Shown: in pieces, positions 1 to 8,841 of the stretch | Layout of the letters: every line of letters starts with the position of its first letter | Numbering within the stretch: the first letter of the stretch is position 1 | Assembly (NCBI GenBank): GCA_003228685.1 | Contig: QIFC01000064.1 | Span: 1-64,000, forward strand | From: Chloroflexota bacterium | Lineage (GTDB): Bacteria; Chloroflexota; Dehalococcoidia; DSTF01; RBG-16-68-14 | Length of the DNA stretch: 64,000 nt | Reading direction: 5' to 3' | Translations under genes and position numbers: made by a program | Notes under the pieces: generated by a model | Seen by the model: the letters and a program-made list of their open reading frames with translations, nothing else | The model's database searches: none | What the model was told of the DNA's origin: nothing

Positions 1-2482
1 GCGCGGGCACGGGCTGGGAAACGCCAACGTCTGGAGCCGGAGCAGTGGCCGTAGCCTGGCCATCGTGCAGGCCGATGCGCGGCAAGAGCCTGTCCAACCA
101 CCCCGGGAACCACCAGTTCGCGTCTCCCTGCAACTGCATGATCGAAGGTACCAGGACGAGGCGCACGAGCGTCGCGTCGAGGAAGATCGCCACGGCGAGG
201 CCAATGCCGAACTCCTTGATCACGCGCTGTTCGCTGAACGCGAAGCTGAGGAATACAGCGATCATGATCGCGGCCGCGGCTGAGATCACCCTCGTCGTCG
301 CGGAGAGCCCGCGCGCCACCGACTCCGCGTTGTCGCCGGTCTCCAGGTACTCTTCCTGGATCCGGCTCACCAAAAACACCTCGTAATCCATCGAGAGGCC
401 AAAGAGCACGGCGAACATCATCATCGGCAGGAACGACTCGATCGGGCCGGTTCCATCGACACCCAGTATGCCGCCGAACCAGCCCCACTGGAACACGGCC
501 ACCAAAACGCCATAAGCGGCCCCGACCGACAGCACATTCATGATCGCCGCCTTGATCGGGATCAGCACGGAGCGGAACACGGCCATCAAGAGGATGAAAC
601 TGAGCCCGATGACGGCAGCGAAGAACAAGGGCATGCGAGCGCGTATCTTGTCGCCGACGTCGATGAAGACCGCGGTCGTGCCGCCAACGGCCGTCTCGAT
701 CCCCGTCCCCTCCACGGCGGCGGGCACGATCCTTCGCAGACGCTGAACGAGGTCGTTCGTCTCCTCGGTCTGCGGCGCTGTCTCCGGTACGACCATGATC
801 GTAGCCGCGGAGCCGGATTCGTTGAACGACGGTCCTGAGACTGCGGCGACGCCGTCCTCCGTTCCGATCACAGGCAGCAGGTCTTCCACAGCCGCGGCCG
901 CTCCCGGCTCGTCCAACCCGAACCCGACCAGCACAGGACCGTTGAATCCTGGACCGAATCCTTCTGACAACAGGTCGTACGCCCGCCTACTCGTAAGAGA
1001 AGTCGGCCGGCTGCCGGCATCGGAGGAACCGAGCCGCATCGCCAGCACAGGCGCGGCGAGCAGTAGCAGTATTCCGAGCGAGATCAGGAAAAACACCAAG
1101 GGCGTTCGCTGGATCGCGCGGCTGAGCCGGTAAGCGAAGCCGGTCTCGCTCTCATGGGCAGACGCCGCAAGAAACGGGATTCGCCACTTATCAATGCGCG
1201 TCCCGACGAGACCGAGGATGGCGGGCAGCACGAGGATAGCAACGATCACGGAGAGAGTGACCACGACGGCCCCCGCGGAGCCCATATAGGCCACGAACGG
1301 AATCCCCGCCGCCCAGAGACCGAGCAGCGCGATCACGACTGTGAACCCGGCAAACACAACTGAGCGGCCGGCCGTAGCCGACGCCTGCACGATCGAGTCT
1401 TCGGCGTTGAGGCCCCGCGCGAGGCCCTCCCTGAACCGTGTGATGATCAATAGCGCGTAGTCAATGCCGACGCCGATGCCGATCATCGCCGCGAACTGAG
1501 TCGTCATGGACGGGACGCTGAAATAGGACGCGCCGAGGCCAACCACGAAGAAGCCAGCCATCAACGCGAGCAGCGCGACGAGAATCGGAAGACCCATCGC
1601 AACGACGGAGCCGAAGGCGATCATCAGGACGATCACGGCGGCGCCGATGCCGATCAGTTCCGTCTTGCCGGGCCCTTCGTGCTCGGCGGCTCGCGCCACG
1701 GCACCACCGGCTTCCACCTGCAGCTTCGCGGTCGAACGCTCGCTCCGGAGGTCCAGAAGCGCGTCGATGCTCGCCTGCTCCATATCCTCTGTGCGCTTCT
1801 CATACTGGACCGTCATGCGGGCGATCGTACCGTCGACCGAGATCGCGCCAGGCTGCTGATACGGCGACATCGCGCCGAGGACGTCGGGCAGAGCGTTCAC
1901 CTCCGCTACCAGCGAGTCGATCTGCATGCGGATTTCAGGGTCGTCGACGCCCTCAGGCGCTCGTACCACAATCGTTGCGGTGTCTCCTGCCGTCGAGGGA
2001 AAGCGTTCATCCAACAGATCGATCAGGCGCTGCGATTCGGTTCCGGGCAAGGTGAAATTGTCTGTGTACTGGCCTCCGAAACGCGTGAACAGCGTCCCCA
2101 GAACGACCATCACGATGAGCGTTCCTATGAGGACTCGCCATGGATGACGCGCGGCCATGCGCGGCCACCGCTCAAACAGCAAGGACCGGGGCTGGGGACC
2201 GGCGTCTACTTCATGAGGGACGATGCGTGCTGGGGACGGCGGCCGTTCGGGCTCGTCGCGCTCCCACCAGCCGCGAGGCGCCTGGACGCGACGCACGGCC
2301 GCCTGCATCGGCATGGTGGCGATCGGCGGCAGGTGCCGGCCGTCCAACGACGACCACAACCCGTTCGTCCGCACCTGGATCGTTGCCCGAGCGGGCAACG
2401 ATCCAGCGCGCTTCTCCACGCGGAGCCGGACGTGTGGCCCGGGCCGTGCCTGCTCGTGATTAAACTGACCGTTCGTTGCCAT
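1..2482 (-). CDS. MMPL/RND-family transporter, truncated by window edge
   Basis: An open frame of 827 codons runs off the left edge of the window. It reads as an MMPL-type RND exporter with two repeats of one transmembrane helix, an extracellular loop and five further helices. The canonical N-terminus (FERW, then ARHPWRVL) lies at residues 103-117. Conserved helix-4 and helix-10 motifs are visible as GIGVGIDYALLIITRF and GLSMDYEVFLVSR, whose Asp-Tyr pairs carry the proton relay in this family. The natural C-terminus is probably only a few codons beyond the edge. The ATG at 2482 has an AGAGG box 5 bases upstream. However, the first 100 residues are unlike the family and contain a perfect 15-bp inverted repeat, so a start near 2314 is possible. 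Substrates in this family are usually lipids or drugs; none can be named here. Confidence 0.9.
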   Translation of the reverse strand, partial: MATNGQFNHEQARPGPHVRLRVEKRAGSLPARATIQVRTNGLWSSLDGRHLPPIATMPMQAAVRRVQAPRGWWERDEPERPPSPARIVPHEVDAGPQPRSLLFERWPRMAARHPWRVLIGTLIVMVVLGTLFTRFGGQYTDNFTLPGTESQRLIDLLDERFPSTAGDTATIVVRAPEGVDDPEIRMQIDSLVAEVNALPDVLGAMSPYQQPGAISVDGTIARMTVQYEKRTEDMEQASIDALLDLRSERSTAKLQVEAGGAVARAAEHEGPGKTELIGIGAAVIVLMIAFGSVVAMGLPILVALLALMAGFFVVGLGASYFSVPSMTTQFAAMIGIGVGIDYALLIITRFREGLARGLNAEDSIVQASATAGRSVVFAGFTVVIALLGLWAAGIPFVAYMGSAGAVVVTLSVIVAILVLPAILGLVGTRIDKWRIPFLAASAHESETGFAYRLSRAIQRTPLVFFLISLGILLLLAAPVLAMRLGSSDAGSRPTSLTSRRAYDLLSEGFGPGFNGPVLVGFGLDEPGAAAAVEDLLPVIGTEDGVAAVSGPSFNESGSAATIMVVPETAPQTEETNDLVQRLRRIVPAAVEGTGIETAVGGTTAVFIDVGDKIRARMPLFFAAVIGLSFILLMAVFRSVLIPIKAAIMNVLSVGAAYGVLVAVFQWGWFGGILGVDGTGPIESFLPMMMFAVLFGLSMDYEVFLVSRIQEEYLETGDNAESVARGLSATTRVISAAAAIMIAVFLSFAFSEQRVIKEFGIGLAVAIFLDATLVRLVLVPSIMQLQGDANWWFPGWLDRLLPRIGLHDGQATATAPAPDVGVSQPVPA
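2375..2406. repeat. 32-bp perfect inverted repeat
   Basis: Two perfectly complementary 15-base arms (2375-2389 and 2392-2406) are separated by two bases. The repeat lies inside the atypical N-terminal extension of the MMPL frame. It could be an operator or a hairpin upstream of a later true start. Confidence 0.6.
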
Positions 2483-2806
2483 GTAGCCTCTAGCCTAAGA
2501 CGCGCGCAGCAAGCGGAGCCTGGAGATGCGCCGAAGCGAATCTCCGCAGTCCTCCGCGTTGACATAGTAAACTTATCAATTGCTAGATTAGGAGCGATAG
2601 GTGCCAGATGGCAGGTCGTGGGCATCGTATGCGGTCTTCGTCAGCTATGTGGGCAAGGCTCGTTTACCACCTCGTGGCTGGGCGGTGTGTGTGATCACGG
2701 TCTTGTTCCCAACAGCCAGCCTAGAATAGTCTATTCGGCACTATACGTGGTACCAGGACGCGCGTAGCTTATGCTTGGCAAGGCTTTTCAGACAAGGAGG
2801 TTATTG
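2483..2806. other. Intergenic region, divergent promoters likely
   Basis: This 324-base stretch lies between the divergent MMPL and phasin-like genes. It is more AT-rich than its surroundings around 2560-2600. A TTGACA hexamer sits at 2559-2564, with TAGATT-like sequence about 19 bases downstream. A 28-codon frame starting near 2606 lacks a well-placed ribosome binding site and is not called. No other structure is evident. Confidence 0.4.
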
Positions 2807-3310
2807 ATGGCCGGTACAACTCGCGACAAGTTCTTTGACGCCCTCAACGAAAGCTACGACGCTCTGCTCACAGCTGTCGAAGCGGCGGAGGCTCGAGGAC
2901 ACAAATTTTCGAACGCCATCATTGATGAAGCGAGGCAGGGTGAGACGGAAGTGGTGGCGCTCGCTCGAACATGGTCGGACGCCCCAGGCAACGTGTTCGA
3001 GAACCTTAAGGCGATGGTGGAAGTGCAGGGGCGCGCTCAGCGGCGCGGACTCGAGCTAGCACGCGATGCCTTGGGAGGCGCTGGCGAGTTCGGCAACGAC
3101 GTTCAGGAGGCCCTTCGCCGGGTGATCAAGGCAAACGCCAGGGCCGGTGAGGCGACGGCGGAGGTGGCTCAAGACGTGGTTCACAAGGCATACACACGCG
3201 TCCGAGGCGGCGAAGAACCAGAGCCCGGCGGACCTAAGCACTCGAAGGCGACCAAGGTGCCCGTTGCCGCGGGTTCCGGCGCCAACTCCGGCGAGGCCGC
3301 CGACAGCTAG
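2807..3310 (+). CDS. Phasin-like coiled-coil protein
   Basis: This 167-residue soluble protein is rich in Ala, Glu and Arg and predicted to be almost wholly helical. The C-terminal 35 residues are a low-complexity Gly/Pro/Ser/Ala tail. The amphipathic helical region (about residues 5-130) resembles phasins, or polyhydroxyalkanoate granule-associated proteins, in size and composition, but I see no diagnostic motif. The start at 2807 is chosen because AAGGAGG ends six bases upstream; an ATG at 2771 lacks such a site. It stands alone and is divergent from the MMPL gene. No PHA synthase is in the window, so granule association is a guess; an apolipoprotein-like or stress role is equally possible. 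Confidence 0.55.
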   Translation: MAGTTRDKFFDALNESYDALLTAVEAAEARGHKFSNAIIDEARQGETEVVALARTWSDAPGNVFENLKAMVEVQGRAQRRGLELARDALGGAGEFGNDVQEALRRVIKANARAGEATAEVAQDVVHKAYTRVRGGEEPEPGGPKHSKATKVPVAAGSGANSGEAADS

Positions 3311-3430
3311 AGCCGCCTCTCGGCGGCGGGCCTATTGTTGGGATGCCAAGGACGGCGCCAACCGGGGTGGGCCGGCCACGCATCGCATCGCATGGGTCCG
3401 CAAGGGTTCCGGCTCTTCTGGAGTAGCGCG

Positions 3431-4156
3431 ATGGTGGTAAAGACTGGCTTCAAGAACGGGCGCGGCACAGACACGATGGCCGCAGAGCCGCACCGCTGGG
3501 CGCTCAGCCTCTGGGCGCGGGGCTACCGGCGGCTCGCACGGCCCTGGGTCGTCACACGGCACGTCCGGCGCTTTTGCCGGCCATTCGATGTGGACGGCGC
3601 GGAGCACATCGAGCGATTTTCAGGCCCGGGCCTGATTGTGGCGAACCATACGAGCCATTTCGATACGGCGATCGTTCTCTCGCTCCTCACGACGTCCCTG
3701 TATGATCGCACGGCTGTCGTGGCCGCGGCGGACCGCTTCTACACGTCGACGATCAAGGGCGCCTGGTTCTCGCTGCGCTACAACGCGTTTCCTATCACTC
3801 GAGGCGGCGGTTCCGGCGCGCTGAACTACTCAGAATGGCTCCTCCTGCACGGATGGTCCCTGCTCATGTTCCCGGAGGGGACGCGGTCTAAGACAGGTGA
3901 GCTGCTTCGCTTTCATCCCGGCCCGGCGATTCTGTCGCTGCGCCAGCGCGTACCCGTGCTGCCGATTCACATCGACGGCGCTGCCGATATTCTCCGTCCC
4001 GGGACCTGGGAGTCGAAGCCGGCGCCCGTCCACGTCCACGTCGGGCCGCCGGTCTCATTTGAGGAAGGCGTCGACACGGCGAATGCGACCCAAGCGTTAC
4101 AAGACGCCGTTCGCGCCCTCATTCCAACCAGGCATCGCGTGCCCAGCCTGGCTTAG
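3431..4156 (+). CDS. 1-acyl-sn-glycerol-3-phosphate acyltransferase (PlsC family)
   Basis: This is a 241-residue LPLAT-family acyltransferase that would acylate lysophosphatidic acid, or a related lysophospholipid, at the inner membrane face. The catalytic motif NHTSHFD (HX4D) is followed about 70 residues later by the substrate-binding motif FPEGTRS, and then by the PVLPIHIDGA strand typical of PlsC. Length and motif spacing are normal for the family. The start at 3431 is supported by a GGAG box; ATG 3476 is an alternative that would still keep all motifs. It lies between the phasin-like gene and a small phosphatase gene on the same strand, with no clear operon link. Confidence 0.85.
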   Translation: MVVKTGFKNGRGTDTMAAEPHRWALSLWARGYRRLARPWVVTRHVRRFCRPFDVDGAEHIERFSGPGLIVANHTSHFDTAIVLSLLTTSLYDRTAVVAAADRFYTSTIKGAWFSLRYNAFPITRGGGSGALNYSEWLLLHGWSLLMFPEGTRSKTGELLRFHPGPAILSLRQRVPVLPIHIDGAADILRPGTWESKPAPVHVHVGPPVSFEEGVDTANATQALQDAVRALIPTRHRVPSLA

Positions 4157-4327
4157 GATCGCGCGCCCCTAAACATACGAGCTGTTCCAGCGCCCTGTAG
4201 GTCTACATCTGCTACAAACGAACGAGGTAGCCGTGGTTTCACAAAGGTGCTAGCTTCCATAGAAGCGAGCAAGGAAGCGAACGGTATCATCCATGCTCCT
4301 AAGATTCGTGGGAGGCGATAAGCGGGC

Positions 4328-4831
4328 ATGCATCGTAGCCTGAGTCTAATTAGATGGCCGTTTCAGCGACTGGCCGTCCGCGCGCTGCGAGCGAAGTTCG
4401 CCTGGATCACACCTCAGCTCATCCAAGGCCCGTCATTCCCCAGCAAGCAAGCTCCTCTGCTGGTGGAGTTGGGAATCGACAGCGTGTTGGACTTACGCGA
4501 ACCCGGCGGCCATGACGCTGCGACAATAGCTGCGGCAAACGTCCACTACTACCACCACCCGATGCGGGAGTTCGACCCGCCGGCGCTGGCGCAACTTGAG
4601 GAAGGCGTCCGTTGGTCGCTGGCCGAGATGGCGCTTGGAAGAAACGTGCTCGTCCACTGTAGAGTCGGCCAGAGCAGAAGCGCTTGTATGGCCTGCGCCA
4701 TCCTGATCGGACAAGGCCATGGACTAAGCTCGGCTATCCAAACCGTCAAAGCGGCTCGCCGAGACATGATCCTGTCAAACGAGCAGACTTCCTTGCTGGA
4801 AGAGCTTGATTCTCGGTCACGATCCGAGTAA
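4328..4831 (+). CDS. Dual-specificity-type protein phosphatase
   Basis: This 167-residue protein has the cysteine phosphatase P-loop HCRVGQSRS (Cys-X5-Arg) at about residues 112-120. A general-acid region with an Asp (REFDPP) lies about 35 residues upstream, and an early SVLDLRE strand matches compact DSP/PTP folds. Substrates in bacteria include phosphoproteins, phosphoinositides and phosphorylated sugars, and the sequence does not discriminate among them. The gene follows plsC at a 170-base gap and converges with the exopolysaccharide locus. The start codon has a GGGAGG box that is somewhat distant (about 11 bases). Confidence 0.8.
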   Translation: MHRSLSLIRWPFQRLAVRALRAKFAWITPQLIQGPSFPSKQAPLLVELGIDSVLDLREPGGHDAATIAAANVHYYHHPMREFDPPALAQLEEGVRWSLAEMALGRNVLVHCRVGQSRSACMACAILIGQGHGLSSAIQTVKAARRDMILSNEQTSLLEELDSRSRSE

Positions 4832-4881
4832 TCAACTCCCGGCGGCAACTAGGAACAAGCATGGGGTTACGCCCCGCGGTC

Positions 4882-4902
4882 AGCCCCTGCCAGAGCAGGG
4901 CT
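4882..4902. terminator. Possible bidirectional terminator hairpin
   Basis: AGCCC-C-TGC pairs with GCAGGGCT around a four-base loop, with one bulged C, in the 70-base gap between convergent genes. It touches the stop codon of the minus-strand epimerase. There is no T-tract, so this is tentative. Confidence 0.3.
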
Positions 4903-6029
4903 CACCTCGTGCCGGCGCTCGCCGTACGCAACACGCCGGCGGCCTCCATTACGGCCCGGGCTTGGGCAAAGCTGTCCTCGAGGCCGGGTTGCTCGGCCGC
5001 CCAAGCAAGATACTCCCGCACCATCTCCCGCTGCGAGACCCGTGGCGCCCATCCCAGCGCACGAAGCTTCGATACGTCTGAGAAGATGTGGCGCGAGTCT
5101 CCGACGCGGTAGAGACGCGAAATCTCAGGTTCGAAATCGCCTCCGGCGGCCTCACTCACCAGGTGGGCGAGACGGCGCACGTTCACCTGCCGGTCACCGC
5201 CGACATTGAAGACCTGGTAATCGGCCCTGCTGTCCCCTAATACGAGGAGATTCGCCTCGATCACATCGTGGATCGAAACGTAATCGCGCAGCTGTTCGCC
5301 ATCCTCGTAGATCACCGGCGGCTGGCCGGTGAGGACGCGCACAGCGAACGAGCGTAGCGCGCCCGAGTAGGCGTTGCGGAAGGACTGTCGCGGGCCTTGG
5401 ACGATCGAGTAGCGCAGGGCCACGCTGGGAACTCCGTAGCGATGCCCCAATTTGATCGCGATGTCCTCCTGATCCCGCTTCGAAAGGGCGTAGCTGTTGT
5501 GTGGGGCCACCACATGCTCGTCGGTCTGGAGCGCCTCCATGGGGGCTGCACACTGTGAGCACAAGACCGCCCACTCCCCTAATTCCAAGTTAGCGGGCGG
5601 TCGTTGGTCGGGATACTGGATGTCATGATCTTGGCAGCGATACCTACCCTCGCCGTAAATCGCCTGCGAGGAGGCAACGACCACCTTCCGAACTGGTAGC
5701 CGCTCATTGACGATCAGCTCGTAGAGGAGTGCGGTGCCGGCGCTGTTGGTGAGGAAGAAGTGCGAGAAATCGGTCAGGTAGTCCTGGTAGGCGGCGAAGT
5801 GGAATACGGCGTCAACTCCTTCGAGCGCTTCGCGCAGTTCGCTGCGGTCGGTAACGCTGCCACAGATAAACTCGACTTCGGCGGGGAGATATCCTGGGCG
5901 CTCGCCATCGTGGACCGGTGCCACGAGTGCGTCCAGCACCCGCACCCGAAACCCACGCCCGAGGAGCGCGTCGACGGTGTGCGAGCCAATGAAACCGGCG
6001 CCACCTGTAACGAGGATTAGCTCGTTCAT
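4902..6029 (-). CDS. NAD-dependent sugar nucleotide epimerase (SDR family)
   Basis: This is a 375-residue extended-SDR epimerase/dehydratase. The NAD-binding GGAGFIGS motif is at residues 8-15, and the catalytic YALSK sits in the usual place after an SSQAIYGE strand. An insertion with paired cysteines (CSQC, and a single Cys earlier) resembles that in dTDP-L-rhamnose 4-epimerase-like and WbmF-like enzymes. It would interconvert an NDP-hexose used by the glycan locus. The start ATG overlaps the stop of the upstream sugar-phosphate transferase by four bases (ATGA), so a longer upstream frame is not used. It is the last gene of the 21-kb minus-strand locus. The precise sugar is unknown. Confidence 0.85.
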   Translation of the reverse strand: MNELILVTGGAGFIGSHTVDALLGRGFRVRVLDALVAPVHDGERPGYLPAEVEFICGSVTDRSELREALEGVDAVFHFAAYQDYLTDFSHFFLTNSAGTALLYELIVNERLPVRKVVVASSQAIYGEGRYRCQDHDIQYPDQRPPANLELGEWAVLCSQCAAPMEALQTDEHVVAPHNSYALSKRDQEDIAIKLGHRYGVPSVALRYSIVQGPRQSFRNAYSGALRSFAVRVLTGQPPVIYEDGEQLRDYVSIHDVIEANLLVLGDSRADYQVFNVGGDRQVNVRRLAHLVSEAAGGDFEPEISRLYRVGDSRHIFSDVSKLRALGWAPRVSQREMVREYLAWAAEQPGLEDSFAQARAVMEAAGVLRTASAGTR

Positions 6030-6775
6030 GATGCGCCTCGCGAGCGGACGACCGCAGGGATAGTCTGGATCAAGATTTTGATATCGAGCCAAAGGGACCA
6101 GTCTCGGATATACGCTAGATCCAGTCGAATCCACTCGTCAAAATCGTGAATATCGTTCCGTCCGGAGACTTGCCAGAGGCAGGTGATACCGGGCTTGGAG
6201 AGTAACTTCTGCTCTTGCCAAGGAGAAAAGAGAGCGTACTCTCTCTGCAACGGTGGCCGCGGCCCCACCAAGCTCATGTCTCCCTTGAATACGCTCCAGA
6301 GCTGAGGCAGTTCGTCGAGGCTGAACTTGCGCATGAAACGGCCCACGCCGGTGACCCGCGGATCGTCTTTCATTTTGAACATCGGACCGGTCATTTCATT
6401 CTTGTCTAGCAACTCCTCTTTTAGCTCATCAGCGTTGGCGACCATCGTGCGGAACTTGTAGCTGGTGAAGTGCCGTCCTCCCAGGCCGACAACGCGCCAT
6501 ATGTAGAAGGCCGGCCCAGGCGAAGTCAGCTTGATGGCGAGGGCAAGGAGCGTAAAGAGCGGCCAAAGTATAGCGAGGCCGATACCAGCGATGGTGATGT
6601 CCATGGCGCGCTTTAGCGCGCGCTGGAGGGGGCCGCCAGCCGTGGATCTGGCCAAATCATCGGCTCCATCGCTCATCATGGAGCCGACCGAAGGCGCCAC
6701 CTCCCCATCGGTGGGCCTCTCTTCCGGACCAACCCGGCCGTGGGCGCGATATTGCTCTTCCAACATGCGTGTCAT
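6026..6775 (-). CDS. Undecaprenyl-phosphate sugar-1-phosphate transferase
   Basis: This monotopic polyprenyl phosphotransferase (WcaJ/PglC-type catalytic domain) transfers a sugar-1-phosphate from an NDP-sugar to undecaprenyl phosphate and so starts repeat-unit synthesis. One re-entrant hydrophobic helix (DITIAGIGLAILWPLF) follows about 55 polar residues. YKFRTMV, the catalytic SLDELPQLWSV with its Asp-Glu dyad, GDMSLVGPRPP, and GITCLWQVSGR are all intact. The frame begins with an ATGA overlap onto the upstream glycosyltransferase stop; ATG 6766 has a better-spaced GGAG. It is short (about 249 residues) because it lacks the N-terminal multi-helix domain seen in the second, degenerate homologue at 17553-19022. 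It is translationally coupled to the epimerase downstream. Confidence 0.93.
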   Translation of the reverse strand: MTRMLEEQYRAHGRVGPEERPTDGEVAPSVGSMMSDGADDLARSTAGGPLQRALKRAMDITIAGIGLAILWPLFTLLALAIKLTSPGPAFYIWRVVGLGGRHFTSYKFRTMVANADELKEELLDKNEMTGPMFKMKDDPRVTGVGRFMRKFSLDELPQLWSVFKGDMSLVGPRPPLQREYALFSPWQEQKLLSKPGITCLWQVSGRNDIHDFDEWIRLDLAYIRDWSLWLDIKILIQTIPAVVRSRGAS

Positions 6776-7944
6776 CTCCAATGCTTGAATCCGACAGGCT
6801 GATCCGGCCGGAACTCCGGACGCGAACCTGCAGCGGCAACCTCTTGAGAAACAATGGAGCAGAAGAAGCGGTCGTACTCGTCAGCAATGGTTTCCCAAGA
6901 ATAGTGGACTCGCACGCGTTCGCGCGCCCTTGCCTGCAGCGCTTTGACGAGATCGGGCCGTTCCAACAGCTCCTCAAGCCGGCGGCGCAGGTCCTCTTCG
7001 GACTTGCGCCAGAGCAAGCCCGCGTCTCCGACGACTTCACCGTTGAACGGGACGTCGAGGGCCGCCACACAACAGCCAGACCCCATGGCGTGGAGGAGAG
7101 CGGGGTTTGTTCCGCCTACCTCATGCCCGTGGATATAGGTATACGAATTAGCGTAGATCTCCTCGATGTGGCCGGGCTCATAAATGCCGCCCAGGAACTT
7201 CACCCGCGGGTCAGCGCTCTGCTGCAATTCCTGTACATAGCTGCTCTCGTAGTTTACGCCTCCCACGATTGCCAGCTGCTTGTCCGTTTCCACCTGAGCG
7301 AACGCTCGAACGATGAGATCGGCGTTATTTTCTGGTTCGACGCGCGCCACGACGAGGAAGTACTCGCCTGGAGTGAGGCCATACTGTTCGACAATAGACG
7401 GCTCCTTCGATTCGAAGAGATTGGCGCCATAGCTGATAAACGTAGTGTTCCGGCCGTATTCTTCGCGAAAGTATGGCTGGAGCGCCTGGGAATCGCAGAT
7501 CAAGTGCGAGGCCGCCCAGCGACACCCGATGGCTTCCCCTAAGCGCAGGTAGGTGCGCGCAAGGCGGCCCCACTTTCGGCGCTGCCAATCGAAGCCGTCG
7601 GTGTTCATCACAACCGGTATGCCAGCGACACGCGCCGCCAAATACAGGAAGCTCGCACGGAACCCCAGGACGTAGAGGACATCGTAGTTCGCTCGCAGTG
7701 CGTGCGCGGCGCTCAGTGTCTCGTGGGAGAGGCTTTCGAGCGACTTGGTGTAGAGCGCAGGCAGGTAGCGGAGCTGGACGCCCTGGTGGGTCACCGGCCG
7801 GGACGGCAACGAGTAGCGCGGCCGGCAGTAGACGGTCACATCGTGCCCGCGCTCTACCAGCCGCGGGGCGAGCTCGGCAGCGACCGTTTCAAAGCCGCCC
7901 CATAGAGCCGGGAAGCCGCGACTGCCGATGATTCCTATGCGCAT
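6772..7944 (-). CDS. Glycosyltransferase with DUF1972-type N-domain
   Basis: This 390-residue GT-B glycosyltransferase opens with MRIGIIGSRGFPALWGGFE, typical of the DUF1972 N-domain found in rhamnosyl- and related transferases of surface polysaccharides. The C-terminal donor domain shows the EVGGTNPALLHAMG region that corresponds to the GT4 donor-binding helix. There is no signal peptide or membrane segment, so it acts on the cytoplasmic membrane face. Its stop overlaps the start of the sugar-phosphate transferase. A 57-base gap separates it from the methyltransferase upstream. Donor sugar and linkage cannot be read from the sequence. Confidence 0.85.
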   Translation of the reverse strand: MRIGIIGSRGFPALWGGFETVAAELAPRLVERGHDVTVYCRPRYSLPSRPVTHQGVQLRYLPALYTKSLESLSHETLSAAHALRANYDVLYVLGFRASFLYLAARVAGIPVVMNTDGFDWQRRKWGRLARTYLRLGEAIGCRWAASHLICDSQALQPYFREEYGRNTTFISYGANLFESKEPSIVEQYGLTPGEYFLVVARVEPENNADLIVRAFAQVETDKQLAIVGGVNYESSYVQELQQSADPRVKFLGGIYEPGHIEEIYANSYTYIHGHEVGGTNPALLHAMGSGCCVAALDVPFNGEVVGDAGLLWRKSEEDLRRRLEELLERPDLVKALQARARERVRVHYSWETIADEYDRFFCSIVSQEVAAAGSRPEFRPDQPVGFKHWR

Positions 7945-8001
7945 GGTGAGATCACCTTCAGGCTTCTGCTGGTCGATTGCCAGACGACGCGCTCTCTCTC
8001 C

Positions 8002-8787
8002 TCAACGGCCATCTCTCTGCCCGGCCGTTGATGCCGGCTTGTGGCCGATCACCCACATCTGGTCAGACCCCTCACCGATGAACTGGTCTACCATCAAGCC
8101 AGCAAGCTCGGCGGTTCTGCGGACTTCCGTGGCAGAGAAACGCGTGCCTCGCCAGGCCGCCGCCAGCGTATAGCCGGGATCGACGTGGCCTAACCCTAGG
8201 TAGCGACGTGCTGACGAGTAAAGCGACCGCAGGACATACTTTGAGCCAGTGAAGAGGCGCGCGACATCCCACGCTCGCTTGCCGTTGAACTGGAAGGCGA
8301 ATCGCCCACCATGGTTGAGGATCCGCCCAGTCTCCAGAAGATACGTCCGGATAACCTCCCGCGACGGGATATGGCGAAACACGAGTTCAGAGCAAGCGTA
8401 ATCGAACCTCGCGTCAGGGAATTTCTTCAGATCGATTCCATTTGTCACGTGGAAGCGTACGTTCTTAATGTTTGCTAAGTCCCGTTCTGCGATACGCACC
8501 ATTTCGCTAGAGACGTCAATCGCGTCGACGAACGCAAAGCGTTTTGCCAGTGCCTGCGTGATGCGCCCGGTGCCACAGCCAATCTCTAGCGCACGCGCGC
8601 GTTCCCCTGGTGTCCAGCCAGCATGGAGAAACATAGCGGAGACGGCGTCCTCACCACTCCCATAATAGCGATCGTAATCGATGTCGTCGCCTAGGTACTG
8701 CGGACCCGAAGCCACACAGAAATAGGGATGGTTTCGGGCACCTCCGTCCCAGCTCCGCTTCATTTGCTCAGACAAGTCATTCATCAT
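8002..8787 (-). CDS. SAM-dependent methyltransferase
   Basis: This 261-residue class I methyltransferase carries the motif I ALEIGCGTGRITQAL (about residues 64-78). Asp in VDAIDVSSEM binds the SAM ribose, and a post-I strand DYACSELVFRHI follows. It probably methylates a sugar hydroxyl or a nucleotide sugar for the glycan locus. The start at 8787 (ATGATG) is chosen because GGAG lies eight bases upstream; a start at 8814 is possible but lacks this site. The acceptor is unknown. Confidence 0.8.
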   Translation of the reverse strand: MMNDLSEQMKRSWDGGARNHPYFCVASGPQYLGDDIDYDRYYGSGEDAVSAMFLHAGWTPGERARALEIGCGTGRITQALAKRFAFVDAIDVSSEMVRIAERDLANIKNVRFHVTNGIDLKKFPDARFDYACSELVFRHIPSREVIRTYLLETGRILNHGGRFAFQFNGKRAWDVARLFTGSKYVLRSLYSSARRYLGLGHVDPGYTLAAAWRGTRFSATEVRRTAELAGLMVDQFIGEGSDQMWVIGHKPASTAGQRDGR

Positions 8788-8841
8788 AATCTCTGCTCCT
8801 TCTGCACCCGACATCTATGCGCGAAAAGGGGAGCCGACCAC

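Noticed and set aside
2606-2692. 28-codon plus-strand frame
   Set aside because: Weak ribosome binding site, no conserved feature, basic random composition.
1679-2767. 362-codon plus-strand frame
   Set aside because: It is antisense to the MMPL gene, whose protein has clear family motifs; this frame has none.
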